Positions 34,773 through 45,792 of a stretch of DNA of 64,000 nt are shown here, piece by piece. The stretch comes from Comamonadaceae bacterium 2FH (GTDB taxonomy: Bacteria > Pseudomonadota > Gammaproteobacteria > Burkholderiales > Burkholderiaceae_C). The translations under genes and the position numbers were made by a program. The notes beneath the pieces were generated by a model. That model made no database searches, was not told where the DNA came from, and worked only from the letters and a program-made list of their open reading frames with translations. The stretch spans positions 1-64,000 of the forward strand of contig SCMQ01000024.1 in NCBI GenBank assembly GCA_005503335.1, read 5' to 3'. Position 1 is the stretch's first letter, and each line of letters opens with the position of its first letter.

Positions 34773-35555
34773 CTACAGGGCGAAGCCGTCGTCGGCCGCG
34801 ATCACGGCGCCGTTGACGAAATGGCTCTGGTCGCTGGCCAGCAGCATCAGCACCGCGTCGAGATCCTGCGGCTGGCCCACGCGCTTGCGCGGCAGCATCT
34901 GCATCAGCTTCTGGCCCGAATCGGTCTGCCAGTGGTGGTGGTTGATCTCGGTGTCGATGTAGCCGGGACAGATGGCGTTGACGTTGATGCCGAAGCGCCC
35001 CCATTCGAGCGCCATGGCCTTGGTCATCTGCACCACGGCGGCCTTGCTCATGCAGTACACGCCGATCTGCGGCAGCACCTTGAGCCCGGCCATGGAGGCG
35101 ATGTTGATGATGCGCCCGCCCGTGAAGCTGCCCGGCGCGGCGCCACGCGCGCGCGCCAGCATGCGCTTGCCCACCTCCTGCGCCACGAAGAAGGCACCGC
35201 GCACGTTGGTGTCGAACACGAAGTCGTAGTCCTCGGCCGCCACGTCCTGCAGGCGCTGGGTGGTGCTGACGCCCGAGTTGTTGACCAGGATGTCGATCGA
35301 GCCGGTCTCGGTCTCGGCATGGGCCACAGCCGCCTTGATCGAGTCGACGTCGGTCACGTCGAGCTCCACCACATGGGCGCTGCCGCCCTCGCCCTCGATG
35401 CGCGCGCGCAGATCCTTGAGCTTGTCCACGCGGCGGCTGGCCAGCACCACGCCCGCGCCAGCGCGCGCCAGCGTGCGCGCGAACTGGGAGCCCAGGCCGC
35501 TCGACGCGCCTGTCACGAAGGCCACGCGGCCCGAGAGATCGATGCTGTAAGCCAT
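34773..35555 (-). CDS. Short-chain dehydrogenase/reductase
   Basis: An NAD(P)-dependent oxidoreductase of 260 residues with the classical SDR marks: cofactor loop TGASSGLGS (about 15-23), NNSG (about 92), catalytic Ser in NIASM and Tyr-x3-Lys as YCMSK (about 160), and the PGYI segment. The preference is probably NADP because Arg residues follow beta-strand 2 (ASRRVDK). Substrates of such enzymes range over hydroxyacyl thioesters, steroids and sugars; none can be assigned. The start is ATG 35555 with GGAG 9 bases upstream; the frame remains open for 39 codons before it. Divergent from ETF-QO (143 bases between starts). Confidence 0.9.
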   Translation of the reverse strand: MAYSIDLSGRVAFVTGASSGLGSQFARTLARAGAGVVLASRRVDKLKDLRARIEGEGGSAHVVELDVTDVDSIKAAVAHAETETGSIDILVNNSGVSTTQRLQDVAAEDYDFVFDTNVRGAFFVAQEVGKRMLARARGAAPGSFTGGRIINIASMAGLKVLPQIGVYCMSKAAVVQMTKAMALEWGRFGINVNAICPGYIDTEINHHHWQTDSGQKLMQMLPRKRVGQPQDLDAVLMLLASDQSHFVNGAVIAADDGFAL

Positions 35556-35698
35556 GGTGAGCGTCTCCAAGTCAGGAAGGGGCCGTCCGATTGTCGATAA
35601 CCACCGCATAAAATGCGTCGCGGACCCGACAGGCGCCCCCCCGGCCGACTGTCGAGAATTCAGCCCCGACACGAATCCATTATCAAACGAGACGCCCC

Positions 35699-37390
35699 AT
35701 GACCAACGAAGAAATTCTCAGTACCTACGGCCCGCGAGAAGCCATGGAATACGACATCGTCGTCGTGGGCGGCGGCCCAGGCGGCCTGGCCACCGCGATC
35801 CGCCTCAAGCAGCTGGCGGCCGAGCGCGGCCAGGACGTCTCGGTGGTGGTGCTGGAGAAGGGCTCGGAGCCCGGCGCCCATATCCTCTCGGGCGCCATCA
35901 TGGACCCGCGCGCCCTGACCGAGCTGTTCCCGCACTGGAAGGAGCTCGGCGCGCCGCTGAACCAGCCGGTCACCGAGGACGTGTTCCTCATGACCAAGGA
36001 GGGCAGCGCCACCCGCATGCCCAACTTCCTGCTGCCCGATTGCTTCGACAACCACGGCAACTACATCGTCAGCCTGGGCAATGTCACGCGCTGGCTGGCC
36101 GAGCAGGCCGAGGGCCTGGGCGTGGAAATCTTCCCCGGCTTCGCCGCCGCCGAGGTGCTCTACAACGACAACGGCTCGGTCAAGGGCGTGGCCACCGGCA
36201 ACCTCGGCATCGGCAAGGACGGCGAGCCGACCGAGAACTTCCAGCTCGGCATGGAGCTGCACGCCAAGTACACCGTGTTCGCCGAGGGCGCGCGCGGCCA
36301 CCTGGGCAAGCAGCTGATCGCGCGCTTCGAGCTCGACGCCGGCAAGGACCCGCAGAGCTACGGCATAGGCATCAAGGAACTCTGGGAGATCGACCCCTCG
36401 CGCCACAAGCCCGGCCTGGCCCTGCACAGCGCCGGCTGGCCGCTGGACGAGGCCACCTATGGCGGCTCCTTCCTCTACCACATGGAGGACAACAAGGTGG
36501 TGGTCGGCTTCGTGGTCGGCCTCGATTACCAGAACCCCTGGCTCAGCCCCTTCGAGGAATTCCAGCGCTTCAAGACCCATCCCAACATCCGCTGGTACTT
36601 CGAGGACAGCGAGGGCCAGGTCAACGCCAAGCGCCTGGCCTACGGCGCGCGCGCCATCACCGCCGGCGGACTGCTGAGCTTGCCCAAGACCGTGTTCCCG
36701 GGCGGCGCCCTGGTCGGCTGCGACGCCGGCTATCTGAACGCCAGCCGCATCAAGGGCAGCCACGCCGCCATCAAGACCGGCATGCTGGCTGCCGAGGCCG
36801 CCTACGACGCGCTTGTCGCCGGCCGCCAGCACGACGAGCTGAGCGCCTACCCCGAGGCCTTCGAGGCCAGCTGGCTCTACACCGAGCTGAACAAGGCGCG
36901 CAACTTCAAGCAGTGGTTCAAGAAGGGCCGCAGCGTGGGCACGCTGATGACCGGCATCGAGCAGTTCCTGCTCAAGGGCAACATCCCCTGGACCCTCCAC
37001 CGCGACAAGCCCGACCATGTGTCGCTCAGGCCCGCGGCCGAGTGCCAGCCGATCGACTACCCCAAGCCCGACGGCAAGCTGACCTTCGACCGCCTCTCCA
37101 GCGTGTTCATCAGCAACACCAACCACGAGGAGAACCAGCCGGCGCACCTGACGCTGAAAGACGCTTCGGTGCCGGTGGGCATCAACCTGGCCAAGTTCGC
37201 CGGCCCCGAGGCGCGCTACTGCCCGGCCGGGGTCTACGAGTTCGTCAAGAACGAGGACAACAGCGACCGCCTGCAGATCAACGCGCAGAACTGCGTGCAC
37301 TGCAAGACCTGCGACATCAAGGACCCTACGCAGAACATCGTCTGGGTCACGCCCGAGGGCGGCGGCGGGCCGAACTACTCGGGCATGTAA
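35699..37390 (+). CDS. Electron transfer flavoprotein-ubiquinone oxidoreductase
   Basis: Passes electrons from ETF (fed by acyl-CoA and other dehydrogenases) to ubiquinone at the inner membrane. The 563-residue protein has an FAD-binding N terminus (DIVVVGGGPGGLATAIRLK, about residue 20), the GAHILSGAI segment, and a ubiquinone/membrane region. The C-terminal 4Fe-4S domain has ligands in CPAG and CVHCKTCD. Length and architecture match the mitochondrial-type enzyme. It stands alone with a terminator behind it; the ETF subunits are not in this window. Confidence 0.96.
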   Translation: MTNEEILSTYGPREAMEYDIVVVGGGPGGLATAIRLKQLAAERGQDVSVVVLEKGSEPGAHILSGAIMDPRALTELFPHWKELGAPLNQPVTEDVFLMTKEGSATRMPNFLLPDCFDNHGNYIVSLGNVTRWLAEQAEGLGVEIFPGFAAAEVLYNDNGSVKGVATGNLGIGKDGEPTENFQLGMELHAKYTVFAEGARGHLGKQLIARFELDAGKDPQSYGIGIKELWEIDPSRHKPGLALHSAGWPLDEATYGGSFLYHMEDNKVVVGFVVGLDYQNPWLSPFEEFQRFKTHPNIRWYFEDSEGQVNAKRLAYGARAITAGGLLSLPKTVFPGGALVGCDAGYLNASRIKGSHAAIKTGMLAAEAAYDALVAGRQHDELSAYPEAFEASWLYTELNKARNFKQWFKKGRSVGTLMTGIEQFLLKGNIPWTLHRDKPDHVSLRPAAECQPIDYPKPDGKLTFDRLSSVFISNTNHEENQPAHLTLKDASVPVGINLAKFAGPEARYCPAGVYEFVKNEDNSDRLQINAQNCVHCKTCDIKDPTQNIVWVTPEGGGGPNYSGM

Positions 37391-37404
37391 GCCCGGGCGC
37401 ATCG

Positions 37405-37432
37405 ACGGGGCCGCAAGGCCCCGTTTCCTTTT
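37405..37432 (+). terminator. Rho-independent terminator of the ETF-QO gene
   Basis: ACGGGGCC pairs with GGCCCCGT around a GCAA tetraloop, 15 bases behind the stop codon, followed by the T-rich TTCCTTTT. Confidence 0.85.
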
Positions 37433-37572
37433 GGCGCGCCCAGCCGGCCATGCCGTCAGCCAGCCGTAGGCAATGGCCGCGCCGCTGGCGCTAGGCTGTG
37501 CCCGTGCTTGTGGGAGCCCCGCAGCTTCATCCGCGAAAACCCCTAGGTCTGGCGCCCTTGGGCACACTCATA

Positions 37573-37586
37573 ATACAAATTTGTAT
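37573..37586. promoter_or_regulatory. Perfect 14-bp palindrome ATACAAATTTGTAT in front of TRAP system 1
   Basis: The only AT-rich island between 37391 and 37650 is this perfect palindrome, 64 bases before the dctP-like start codon. It resembles operators of GntR/FadR-type regulators of uptake and catabolic genes. The regulator gene is not adjacent. Confidence 0.55.
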
Positions 37587-37650
37587 GACAACTTTCAGCC
37601 CGGAGCAGCGAGCCGGGCGCTTGTCCATCCCAGCAACCCAGGAGACCTGT

Positions 37651-38622
37651 ATGAAATTGAGCAAACTGGTGATCGGCCTCGGCCTGGCCCTCGGCTTCGT
37701 GGCCGGCGCCGCCGCGCAGACCACGATGAAGATCAGCATTTCCATCGCCCAGAACTCGCACCAGGGCGTGGCCATCGACACCTTCGCCAAGGAGGTCGAG
37801 AAGCGCACCGGCGGCCGCTACAAGGTCCAGACCTTCTACTCCGGCTCGCTCGGCGGGGAGCGCGAGTCGATCGAGGCCGTGCAGCTGGGCACCCAGGAGC
37901 TGGCCTTCAGCTCCACCGGCCCGGTGCCCAACTTCGTGCCCGAGGCGCGCATCCTGGACATCCCCTTCCTGTTCCGCGACAAGGCGCATGCGCGCGCCGT
38001 GCTCGACGGCGCCATCGGCCAGGAGCTGCTGGCCAAGTTCGAGTCCAAGGGCTTCAAGGCCCTGGCCTGGGGCGAGAACGGAATCCGCCACATGACCAAC
38101 AGCAAGCGCGACGTGAAGGCGCCCGAGGACCTCAAGGGCCTGAAGATGCGCACCATGGAGAACCCGGTGCACGTGGCCGCCTACAAGGGCCTGGGCATCG
38201 TGACCACGCCCATGGCCTTCCCCGAGGTCTTCACCGCCCTGCAGCAGGGCACGGTGGACGGCCAGGAGAACCCGCTGTCGGTGATCATGGCCTCCAAGTT
38301 CGACCAGGTGCAAAAGCACCTGACCCTGACCGGCCATGTCTACTCGCCCGGCATCTTCCTGATGAACAAGGCCAGCTTCGACAAGCTCAGCGCCGCCGAC
38401 AAGCAGGCCTTCCTGGACGCCGCCAAGGAAGGCGTGAAGGCCAACCGTGCCCGCGTGGACGAGGACGACGCCAAGGGCGTGACCGAGCTGCGCGCCAAGG
38501 GCATGACCGTGATCGATAACGTCGACAAGTCCAAGTTCGTCGCGACCCTGGCCCCGGTCAACGCCGAGTTCGAGAAGCAGTTCGGCAAGGCCAACATCGA
38601 CCGCATCCGCAACTTCAAATAA
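37651..38622 (+). CDS. TRAP transporter solute-binding protein (DctP family), system 1
   Basis: A periplasmic protein of 323 residues that captures the substrate for the TRAP permease. It has a cleavable signal peptide (to about residue 22, ending AAAQ), and the DctP fold with the conserved carboxylate-binding Arg region (TMENPVHVAAYKGLG) and FPEVFTALQQGTVDGQENP. The ligand is probably a C4-type or other organic acid, but is not identifiable. The start at ATG 37651 has CAGGAGA 5-6 bases upstream. First gene of the operon with the small and large permease genes; a hairpin lies between it and the next gene. Confidence 0.94.
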   Translation: MKLSKLVIGLGLALGFVAGAAAQTTMKISISIAQNSHQGVAIDTFAKEVEKRTGGRYKVQTFYSGSLGGERESIEAVQLGTQELAFSSTGPVPNFVPEARILDIPFLFRDKAHARAVLDGAIGQELLAKFESKGFKALAWGENGIRHMTNSKRDVKAPEDLKGLKMRTMENPVHVAAYKGLGIVTTPMAFPEVFTALQQGTVDGQENPLSVIMASKFDQVQKHLTLTGHVYSPGIFLMNKASFDKLSAADKQAFLDAAKEGVKANRARVDEDDAKGVTELRAKGMTVIDNVDKSKFVATLAPVNAEFEKQFGKANIDRIRNFK

Positions 38623-38648
38623 TCGCCCTTCGCATCGGTGGTTTCAAG

Positions 38649-38680
38649 CGCCCGCCCAGCCCGAACTGGCGGGCGTTTTG
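38649..38680 (+). terminator. Intercistronic hairpin between TRAP binding protein and permease genes
   Basis: CGCCCGCC (38649-38656) pairs with GGCGGGCG (38668-38675) and is followed by TTTT. It lies inside the TRAP operon, so it probably acts as a partial terminator that keeps the binding protein more abundant than the permease, a usual arrangement. Confidence 0.6.
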
Positions 38681-38712
38681 ATTCCGATGTCCGTTTTTTT
38701 CCGATTGCCTCC

Positions 38713-39207
38713 ATGAAAAACAAATTCCTCGCACTGGAGCGCTGGACGACCGGCTTCTCCATGGCGGCGGCCTGCGCCATGATGGCCCTGGCCGCCAGCC
38801 TGGGCGTGTTCCAGATCGTCACGCGCTTCGTTCTCGAGACTCCGGCCGAATGGACCGAGGTCATCATCCGCTTCAGCCTGATCTGGATGGTGTTCCTCGG
38901 CATTCCCATGGCCTTCCGCCAGGGCGCCATGGTCAGCGTGGACGTGCTGTACCGCTGGAGCCCGCCGCGCATCCGCCGCCTGCTCGACACCGTGGTCTGC
39001 CTGGCTGCCCTGGCCCTGGTTGCCGTCATCATCTGGTGGGGCTGGGACTATGCCAACCGCGGCAAGGTGCAGACCATGATCGGCCTGGAGGACGTGTCCA
39101 TGTTCTGGGCCTACCTTGCCATGCCGGTCGGCGGACTGTTCGCCGTGATCGGCATCCTCGGCAACCTGCTGGATCCCCAGCGCCTCGAACTGGAGACCGC
39201 GCAATGA
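38713..39207 (+). CDS. TRAP transporter small permease (DctQ family), system 1
   Basis: A 164-residue inner-membrane protein with four hydrophobic helices (about 15-40, 48-68, 90-110, 130-155) and the family segment WTEVIIRFSLIWMVFLG. It pairs with the large subunit and is needed for sodium-driven uptake. The start is ATG 38713; the ribosome site is weak, which fits reduced expression after the intercistronic hairpin. It overlaps the large permease gene by 4 bases (ATGA). Confidence 0.93.
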   Translation: MKNKFLALERWTTGFSMAAACAMMALAASLGVFQIVTRFVLETPAEWTEVIIRFSLIWMVFLGIPMAFRQGAMVSVDVLYRWSPPRIRRLLDTVVCLAALALVAVIIWWGWDYANRGKVQTMIGLEDVSMFWAYLAMPVGGLFAVIGILGNLLDPQRLELETAQ

Positions 39208-40481
39208 CCGCCGCCATGCTGACCACCATGGTGGTGTGCTTCGCACTCACCGTTTCCGTGGCCGTCTCGATCGGCCTGGCTGCCATCCTGGGCATCCAGG
39301 TGAGCAATGCCCACATGCTGATCTCCGTCAAGGAGATGTTCAACTCGATCAACAAGTTTCCGCTGGCCGCCATTCCCTTCTTCATCCTGGCCGGCAACAT
39401 CATGGAGACCGGCGGCATCTCGCGCCGCCTGGTCGAGTTCGCCAAGAGCATCGTCGGCGGCGTGCAGGGCGGCCTGCCCATGACCTGCGTGCTTACCTGC
39501 ATGATCTTCGCCGCGGTCTCGGGCTCCTCGGTGGCGACCACCTTCGCCATCGGCGCCATCCTGATCCCCGCGCTGATCAAGCACGGCTATCCGACCACCT
39601 ACGCAGCCTCCTTGCAGGCCACCAGCGCCGAGCTCGGCGTGATCATCCCGCCGTCCATCCCCATGATCCTGTACGGGGTCAGCGCGGAAGTGTCGATCGG
39701 CGAGCTGTTCATCGCCGGCTTCGGCCCGGGCCTCCTGATTGGCGGCGCGCTGATGCTGTTCGTCTGGGTCTATTGCAAGTACAAGGGCTGGGGCAAGAAC
39801 GACGGCGACGGGCGTCTCGGTTTCGGCAAGGCGACCTGGCAGGCCGGTTGGGCGCTGATGATGCCGGTCATCATCCTGGGCGGCATCTACGGAGGCGTAT
39901 TCACCCCCACCGAGGCCTCGGCCGTGGCCGTTTTCTACGCGCTGATCGTCGGCATGCTGATCTACCGCGAAATCAAGATCGCGGACCTGTATCACATCCT
40001 GCGCAAGTCGGTGCTGTCCAGCGCGGTGATCATGTTCATCATCGCCAACGCCGGCCTGTTCGCCTTCCTGATCACGCGGGCCGGCGTGCCCGAGGCCATC
40101 GGCCTGTGGCTGCAGGAAGTGCTGAAGTCGCCGGCCTACTTCCTGCTCGGTGTCAACGCCGCGCTGTTCGTGATCGGCATGTTCATCGAGACCAGCGCCG
40201 CCATCATCGTGCTCGCCCCCATCCTCGCGCCCGTGGCCCAGCATTTCGGCATCGACCCGGTGCACTTCGGCCTGGTCATGGTCGTGAACCTGGCGCTGGG
40301 CATGATCACCCCGCCGTTCGGCGTCAACCTGTTCGCCGCCTGCACCGTGGCGCGCATCTCGCTGGACCGCATGATCCGGGACCTGATTCCCTTCGTGCTG
40401 GTGGTGCTGGCCTGCCTGATGGTCATCACCTACGTGCCGGGCCTGTCGCTGGGCCTGCGCGATCTGGTCTACGCAAAGTAG
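39204..40481 (+). CDS. TRAP transporter large permease (DctM family), system 1
   Basis: The 425-residue, about twelve-helix sodium symporter subunit. Conserved DctM segments are visible: FPLAAIPFFILAGNIMETGGISRR, SGSSVATT, SAELGVIIPPSIPMI, GGVFTPTEASAVAVFYAL and GMITPPFGVNLF. It completes the binding protein-small-large permease set for an organic acid. The operon ends here, and an inverted fragment of the palindromic repeat follows directly behind the stop and may end transcription before the glycine riboswitch. Confidence 0.95.
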   Translation: MTAAMLTTMVVCFALTVSVAVSIGLAAILGIQVSNAHMLISVKEMFNSINKFPLAAIPFFILAGNIMETGGISRRLVEFAKSIVGGVQGGLPMTCVLTCMIFAAVSGSSVATTFAIGAILIPALIKHGYPTTYAASLQATSAELGVIIPPSIPMILYGVSAEVSIGELFIAGFGPGLLIGGALMLFVWVYCKYKGWGKNDGDGRLGFGKATWQAGWALMMPVIILGGIYGGVFTPTEASAVAVFYALIVGMLIYREIKIADLYHILRKSVLSSAVIMFIIANAGLFAFLITRAGVPEAIGLWLQEVLKSPAYFLLGVNAALFVIGMFIETSAAIIVLAPILAPVAQHFGIDPVHFGLVMVVNLALGMITPPFGVNLFAACTVARISLDRMIRDLIPFVLVVLACLMVITYVPGLSLGLRDLVYAK

Positions 40482-40484
40482 CGC

Positions 40485-40526
40485 GCCCCCACGCTCCCCC
40501 ACTTCGTGTGGGTCGCGGCCCGGCGG
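40485..40526 (-). repeat. Partial, inverted copy of the palindromic element
   Basis: GCCCCCACGCT followed by CCCCACTTCGTG and, after a deletion of the central hairpin, GGCCCGGCGG. These are the two ends of the element found in moeA and gcvT, in reverse orientation. It lies between the TRAP operon and the gcv riboswitch. Confidence 0.6.
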
Positions 40527-40547
40527 CGCGGTAGTAGAATCTCGCCC

Positions 40548-40784
40548 TGTCAGGAGAGAGCCCTCCCCCGCAAGGGGAGGGCCGCCGAAGGCGCAGGAGG
40601 CCCGCAAGGGCCCTGAACGCTCAGGCAAAAGGACTGACGAGCGTCCGCAAGGACGTTTCCTCACTGGAGAGAGGCCCGGCCCGGCGCAGCCGCCGGCAGG
40701 GCCCACCGAAGGAGCAAACCGCAGTCTGCCCTGGCGCCGCCGGGCATGCAGGCCCGGCGAATCTCTCAGGTAAAGCGGACAGCG
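40548..40784 (+). ncRNA. Tandem glycine riboswitch
   Basis: Two glycine aptamers in a row upstream of gcvT, the classic architecture. Aptamer 1 (about 40548-40640) contains the conserved core pieces CAGGAGAGA, CCGAAGG and GCTCAGGCAAAAGGACTGACG. Aptamer 2 (about 40662-40784) contains ACTGGAGAGA, CACCGAAGGAGCAAACC and CTCAGGTAAAGCGGACAG. The short linker between them fits cooperative glycine binding. In this family, glycine turns on expression of the glycine cleavage operon. Exact ends are approximate. Confidence 0.95.
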
Positions 40785-40830
40785 AGGGCAGCCCATGGCA
40801 CCGCCATGGTCGACGCATGCCCTTGAAGGA
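40783..40830 (+). promoter_or_regulatory. Probable expression platform of the glycine riboswitch
   Basis: CGAGGGCA (40783-40790) can pair with TGCCCTTG (40818-40825), enclosing an inner CCATGG/CCATGG hairpin. The stem ends one base before the gcvT ribosome site AAGGA (40826-40830), and its first bases overlap the closing stem of aptamer 2. The two pairings exclude each other, suggesting control of translation start. Inference from sequence only. Confidence 0.45.
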
Positions 40831-40837
40831 ATACGCC

Positions 40838-42052
40838 ATGTCCGCCGCTGACGCCAATTTGCTGACCACCCCGCTGCACGCCCTGCACCTCGAACTGGGA
40901 GCGCGCATGGTGCCCTTCGCCGGCTACCACATGCCGGTGCAGTACCCCGCGGGCCTGATGGCCGAGCACCACCACACGCGCAATGCGGCCGGCCTGTTCG
41001 ACGTCTCGCACATGGGCCAGCTGCGCCTGGTCGGCCCCGAGGCCGCCGCGGCCTTCGAGACCCTGATGCCGGTCGACGTGGTCGACCTGCCGGTGGGCAA
41101 GCAGCGCTACGGCCTGCTGCTCAATGACGAGGGCGGCATCATCGACGACCTGATGTTCTTCAACTGCGGGGACGACGCGAGCTTCGCCGGGCCGCCCCAA
41201 GAAGCGAGGGCCCCCTCGGGGGGCAGCGAGCCACGTGCAACGAGCGAGCGTGGGGGCAATATCTTCGTGGTCGTCAACGGTGCCTGCAAGGCCGGTGATA
41301 TCGCCCATATCCAGGCCAAGATAGGCAAGCGCTGCCAGGTCCGCCCCCTGCCAGAGCGCGCCCTGCTCGCGCTGCAGGGCCCGCAGGCCGTCACGGCGCT
41401 GGCGCGCCTGCTGCCCGGCGTCGAGGCCCTGGTGTTCATGAGCGGCGCCAGCTTCGCCTGGAACGGCACCGAGCTCTTCGTCACGCGCAGCGGCTATACC
41501 GGCGAGGACGGCTTCGAGATCTCGGTGCACCAGGACCAGGCCGAGGCCCTGGCGCGCGCCCTGCTGGCCCAGCCCGAGGTCAAGCCCATAGGCCTGGGCG
41601 CGCGCAACTCGCTGCGCCTGGAAGCCGGCCTGTGCCTCTACGGCAACGACATCGACACCCAGACCACGCCGGTCGAGGCGGCCCTGACCTGGGCCATCCA
41701 GAAGGTGCGCCGCAGCGGCGGTGCGCGCGCCGGCGGCTTCCCGGGCGCAGAGCGTGTACTGGCCCAGCTCGACGGCCAGGCCCCGCCCGCGCGCAAGCGC
41801 GTGGGCCTGATCGCGCTGGAGCGCGTGCCGGTGCGCGAGCATGTGGAGCTGCAGAACCCGGATGGCCAGCGCGTCGGCGAGGTCACCAGCGGCCTGCTCG
41901 GCCCGACCATAGACCAGCCCGTGGCCATGGCCTATGTGGGCGCAGAATACGCGGCGGCGGGCACGCGCCTGAACGCCATGGTGCGCGGCAAGCCCGTGCC
42001 CATGGAGGTCAGCGCCATGCCCTTCGTCCCGACCCGCTATTACCGCGGCTGA
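40838..42052 (+). CDS. gcvT: Aminomethyltransferase (glycine cleavage T protein) with a repeat-encoded insertion
   Basis: Transfers the methylene unit of the lipoyl-bound intermediate to tetrahydrofolate, releasing ammonia. Family motifs are present: [59 protein letters not shown]. The 404-residue protein is longer than usual because residues 114-141, between FFNCGDD and [13 protein letters not shown], are encoded by the palindromic repeat; without them it would have about 376 residues. These flanks normally form adjacent beta strands, so the insertion probably makes a surface loop. The start is ATG 40838 behind AAGGA; an upstream ATG at 40817 lies inside the regulatory stem. First gene of gcvTHP. 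Confidence 0.96.
   Translation: MSAADANLLTTPLHALHLELGARMVPFAGYHMPVQYPAGLMAEHHHTRNAAGLFDVSHMGQLRLVGPEAAAAFETLMPVDVVDLPVGKQRYGLLLNDEGGIIDDLMFFNCGDDASFAGPPQEARAPSGGSEPRATSERGGNIFVVVNGACKAGDIAHIQAKIGKRCQVRPLPERALLALQGPQAVTALARLLPGVEALVFMSGASFAWNGTELFVTRSGYTGEDGFEISVHQDQAEALARALLAQPEVKPIGLGARNSLRLEAGLCLYGNDIDTQTTPVEAALTWAIQKVRRSGGARAGGFPGAERVLAQLDGQAPPARKRVGLIALERVPVREHVELQNPDGQRVGEVTSGLLGPTIDQPVAMAYVGAEYAAAGTRLNAMVRGKPVPMEVSAMPFVPTRYYRG
41187..41256 (+). repeat. Palindromic element inserted in frame in gcvT
   Basis: It starts GCCGGGCCGCCCCAAG, has the CCCCCTCGGGGGGCAGCGA core and ends AGCGTGGGGGC. The extra coding segment relative to a normal GcvT spans 84 bases (41177-41260), a multiple of three. 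It is translated in the same frame as the moeA copies (shared peptide APSGGSEPR). Confidence 0.93.
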
Positions 42053-42099
42053 GCCCGCGCGGCGGATCGCCCGCCCCCAACTTTTCCCAGGAGAAACCC

Positions 42100-42471
42100 A
42101 TGAGCATCAAATACACCGAGGACCACGAGTGGATCAAGGTCGAGGGCGGCACTGCCGTCGTCGGCATCACCGAGCACGCCCAGGACGCGCTGGGCGACGT
42201 GGTCTTCGTGGACCTGCCCGAGGTCGGCAAGAGCTACGCGCAAAAGGACGTGGCCGGCGTGGTCGAGTCCGTCAAGGCCGCGGCCGACGTCTACATGCCG
42301 ATCTCCGGCGAGGTCACCGAGGTCAACGAGGCCCTGCGCACCGACCCTTCCCTGGCCAACAGCGACCCGCTGGGTGCCGGCTGGTTCTTCAAGGTCAAGC
42401 TGGCCGACGCCTCGCAGCTGGACGCGCTGCTGGACGAGACCGCCTACACCGAGTTCAGCAAGAACGCCTAA
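42100..42471 (+). CDS. gcvH: Glycine cleavage system H protein
   Basis: The lipoyl carrier that shuttles the aminomethyl group between the P, T and L proteins. The 123-residue protein has the lipoylated Lys59 in [12 protein letters not shown], and HEWIKVE and [21 protein letters not shown] near the start. Normal length. ATG 42100 has CAGGAGA 6-7 bases upstream. It lies 47 bases behind gcvT in the riboswitch-controlled operon. Confidence 0.97.
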   Translation: MSIKYTEDHEWIKVEGGTAVVGITEHAQDALGDVVFVDLPEVGKSYAQKDVAGVVESVKAAADVYMPISGEVTEVNEALRTDPSLANSDPLGAGWFFKVKLADASQLDALLDETAYTEFSKNA

Positions 42472-42533
42472 AGCGCTGCGTGAGGGCCGCTGGCCACAGC
42501 GCCCCTTGCACAGCGTTTTGACCGGAGCCCCCC

Positions 42534-45416
<2,883 letters not shown>

Positions 45417-45430
45417 TCAGAACGGGCGGC

Positions 45431-45649
45431 TCAGGCCGCCTGTTTCGCGGGCGCCTCGACCGGAGGCGTGCCCTCCTTGAACAACTGCCGTATCTGCGCA
45501 CGCAGCTCCGGCGAATCCTCGTGCTTGTGCACCGCGACCGCATGCTGCACGGCCGCCTCGAGCAGTTCCTCGTCCCCGTCCGCGCACAGTGCCACCGTGC
45601 AGTTGGACTCGCTGGGGAACTCGCGGCAATCGATGTATTTGCGTGTCAT
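45431..45649 (-). CDS. Small DUF1059-like protein
   Basis: A 72-residue acidic protein beginning MTRKYIDCREFPSESNC and containing ALCADGDEELLEAAVQHAVAVHKHED. The Cys-x-N-C-like start, the D-E-E-L-L segment and the His-rich helix match the small DUF1059 family, whose function is unknown. A GGAGG site lies 6 bases before the ATG, so it is well translated. It is convergent with gcvP (14 bases between stops) and transcribed alone. Confidence 0.8.
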   Translation of the reverse strand: MTRKYIDCREFPSESNCTVALCADGDEELLEAAVQHAVAVHKHEDSPELRAQIRQLFKEGTPPVEAPAKQAA

Positions 45650-45777
45650 GACAACCTCCAGCGTCAGTTCATGATGCGAGGCCCGGCACTGGCATCCGAC
45701 CTCTCCCTCGCTCGGTCGGGCCCTCTGCAAACTCTCATTCTTCTGCTTGATTTATAGGCCAAAAAACGGGCCGCACA

Positions 45778-45792
45778 AGCCTGGCGCAGGCT
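45778..45792 (-). terminator. Weak terminator-like hairpin behind the esterase gene
   Basis: On the minus strand AGCCTG-CGC-CAGGCT overlaps the esterase stop and is followed, after about 10 bases, by TTTTTT. The distance between stem and T-run is larger than usual. Confidence 0.35.
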
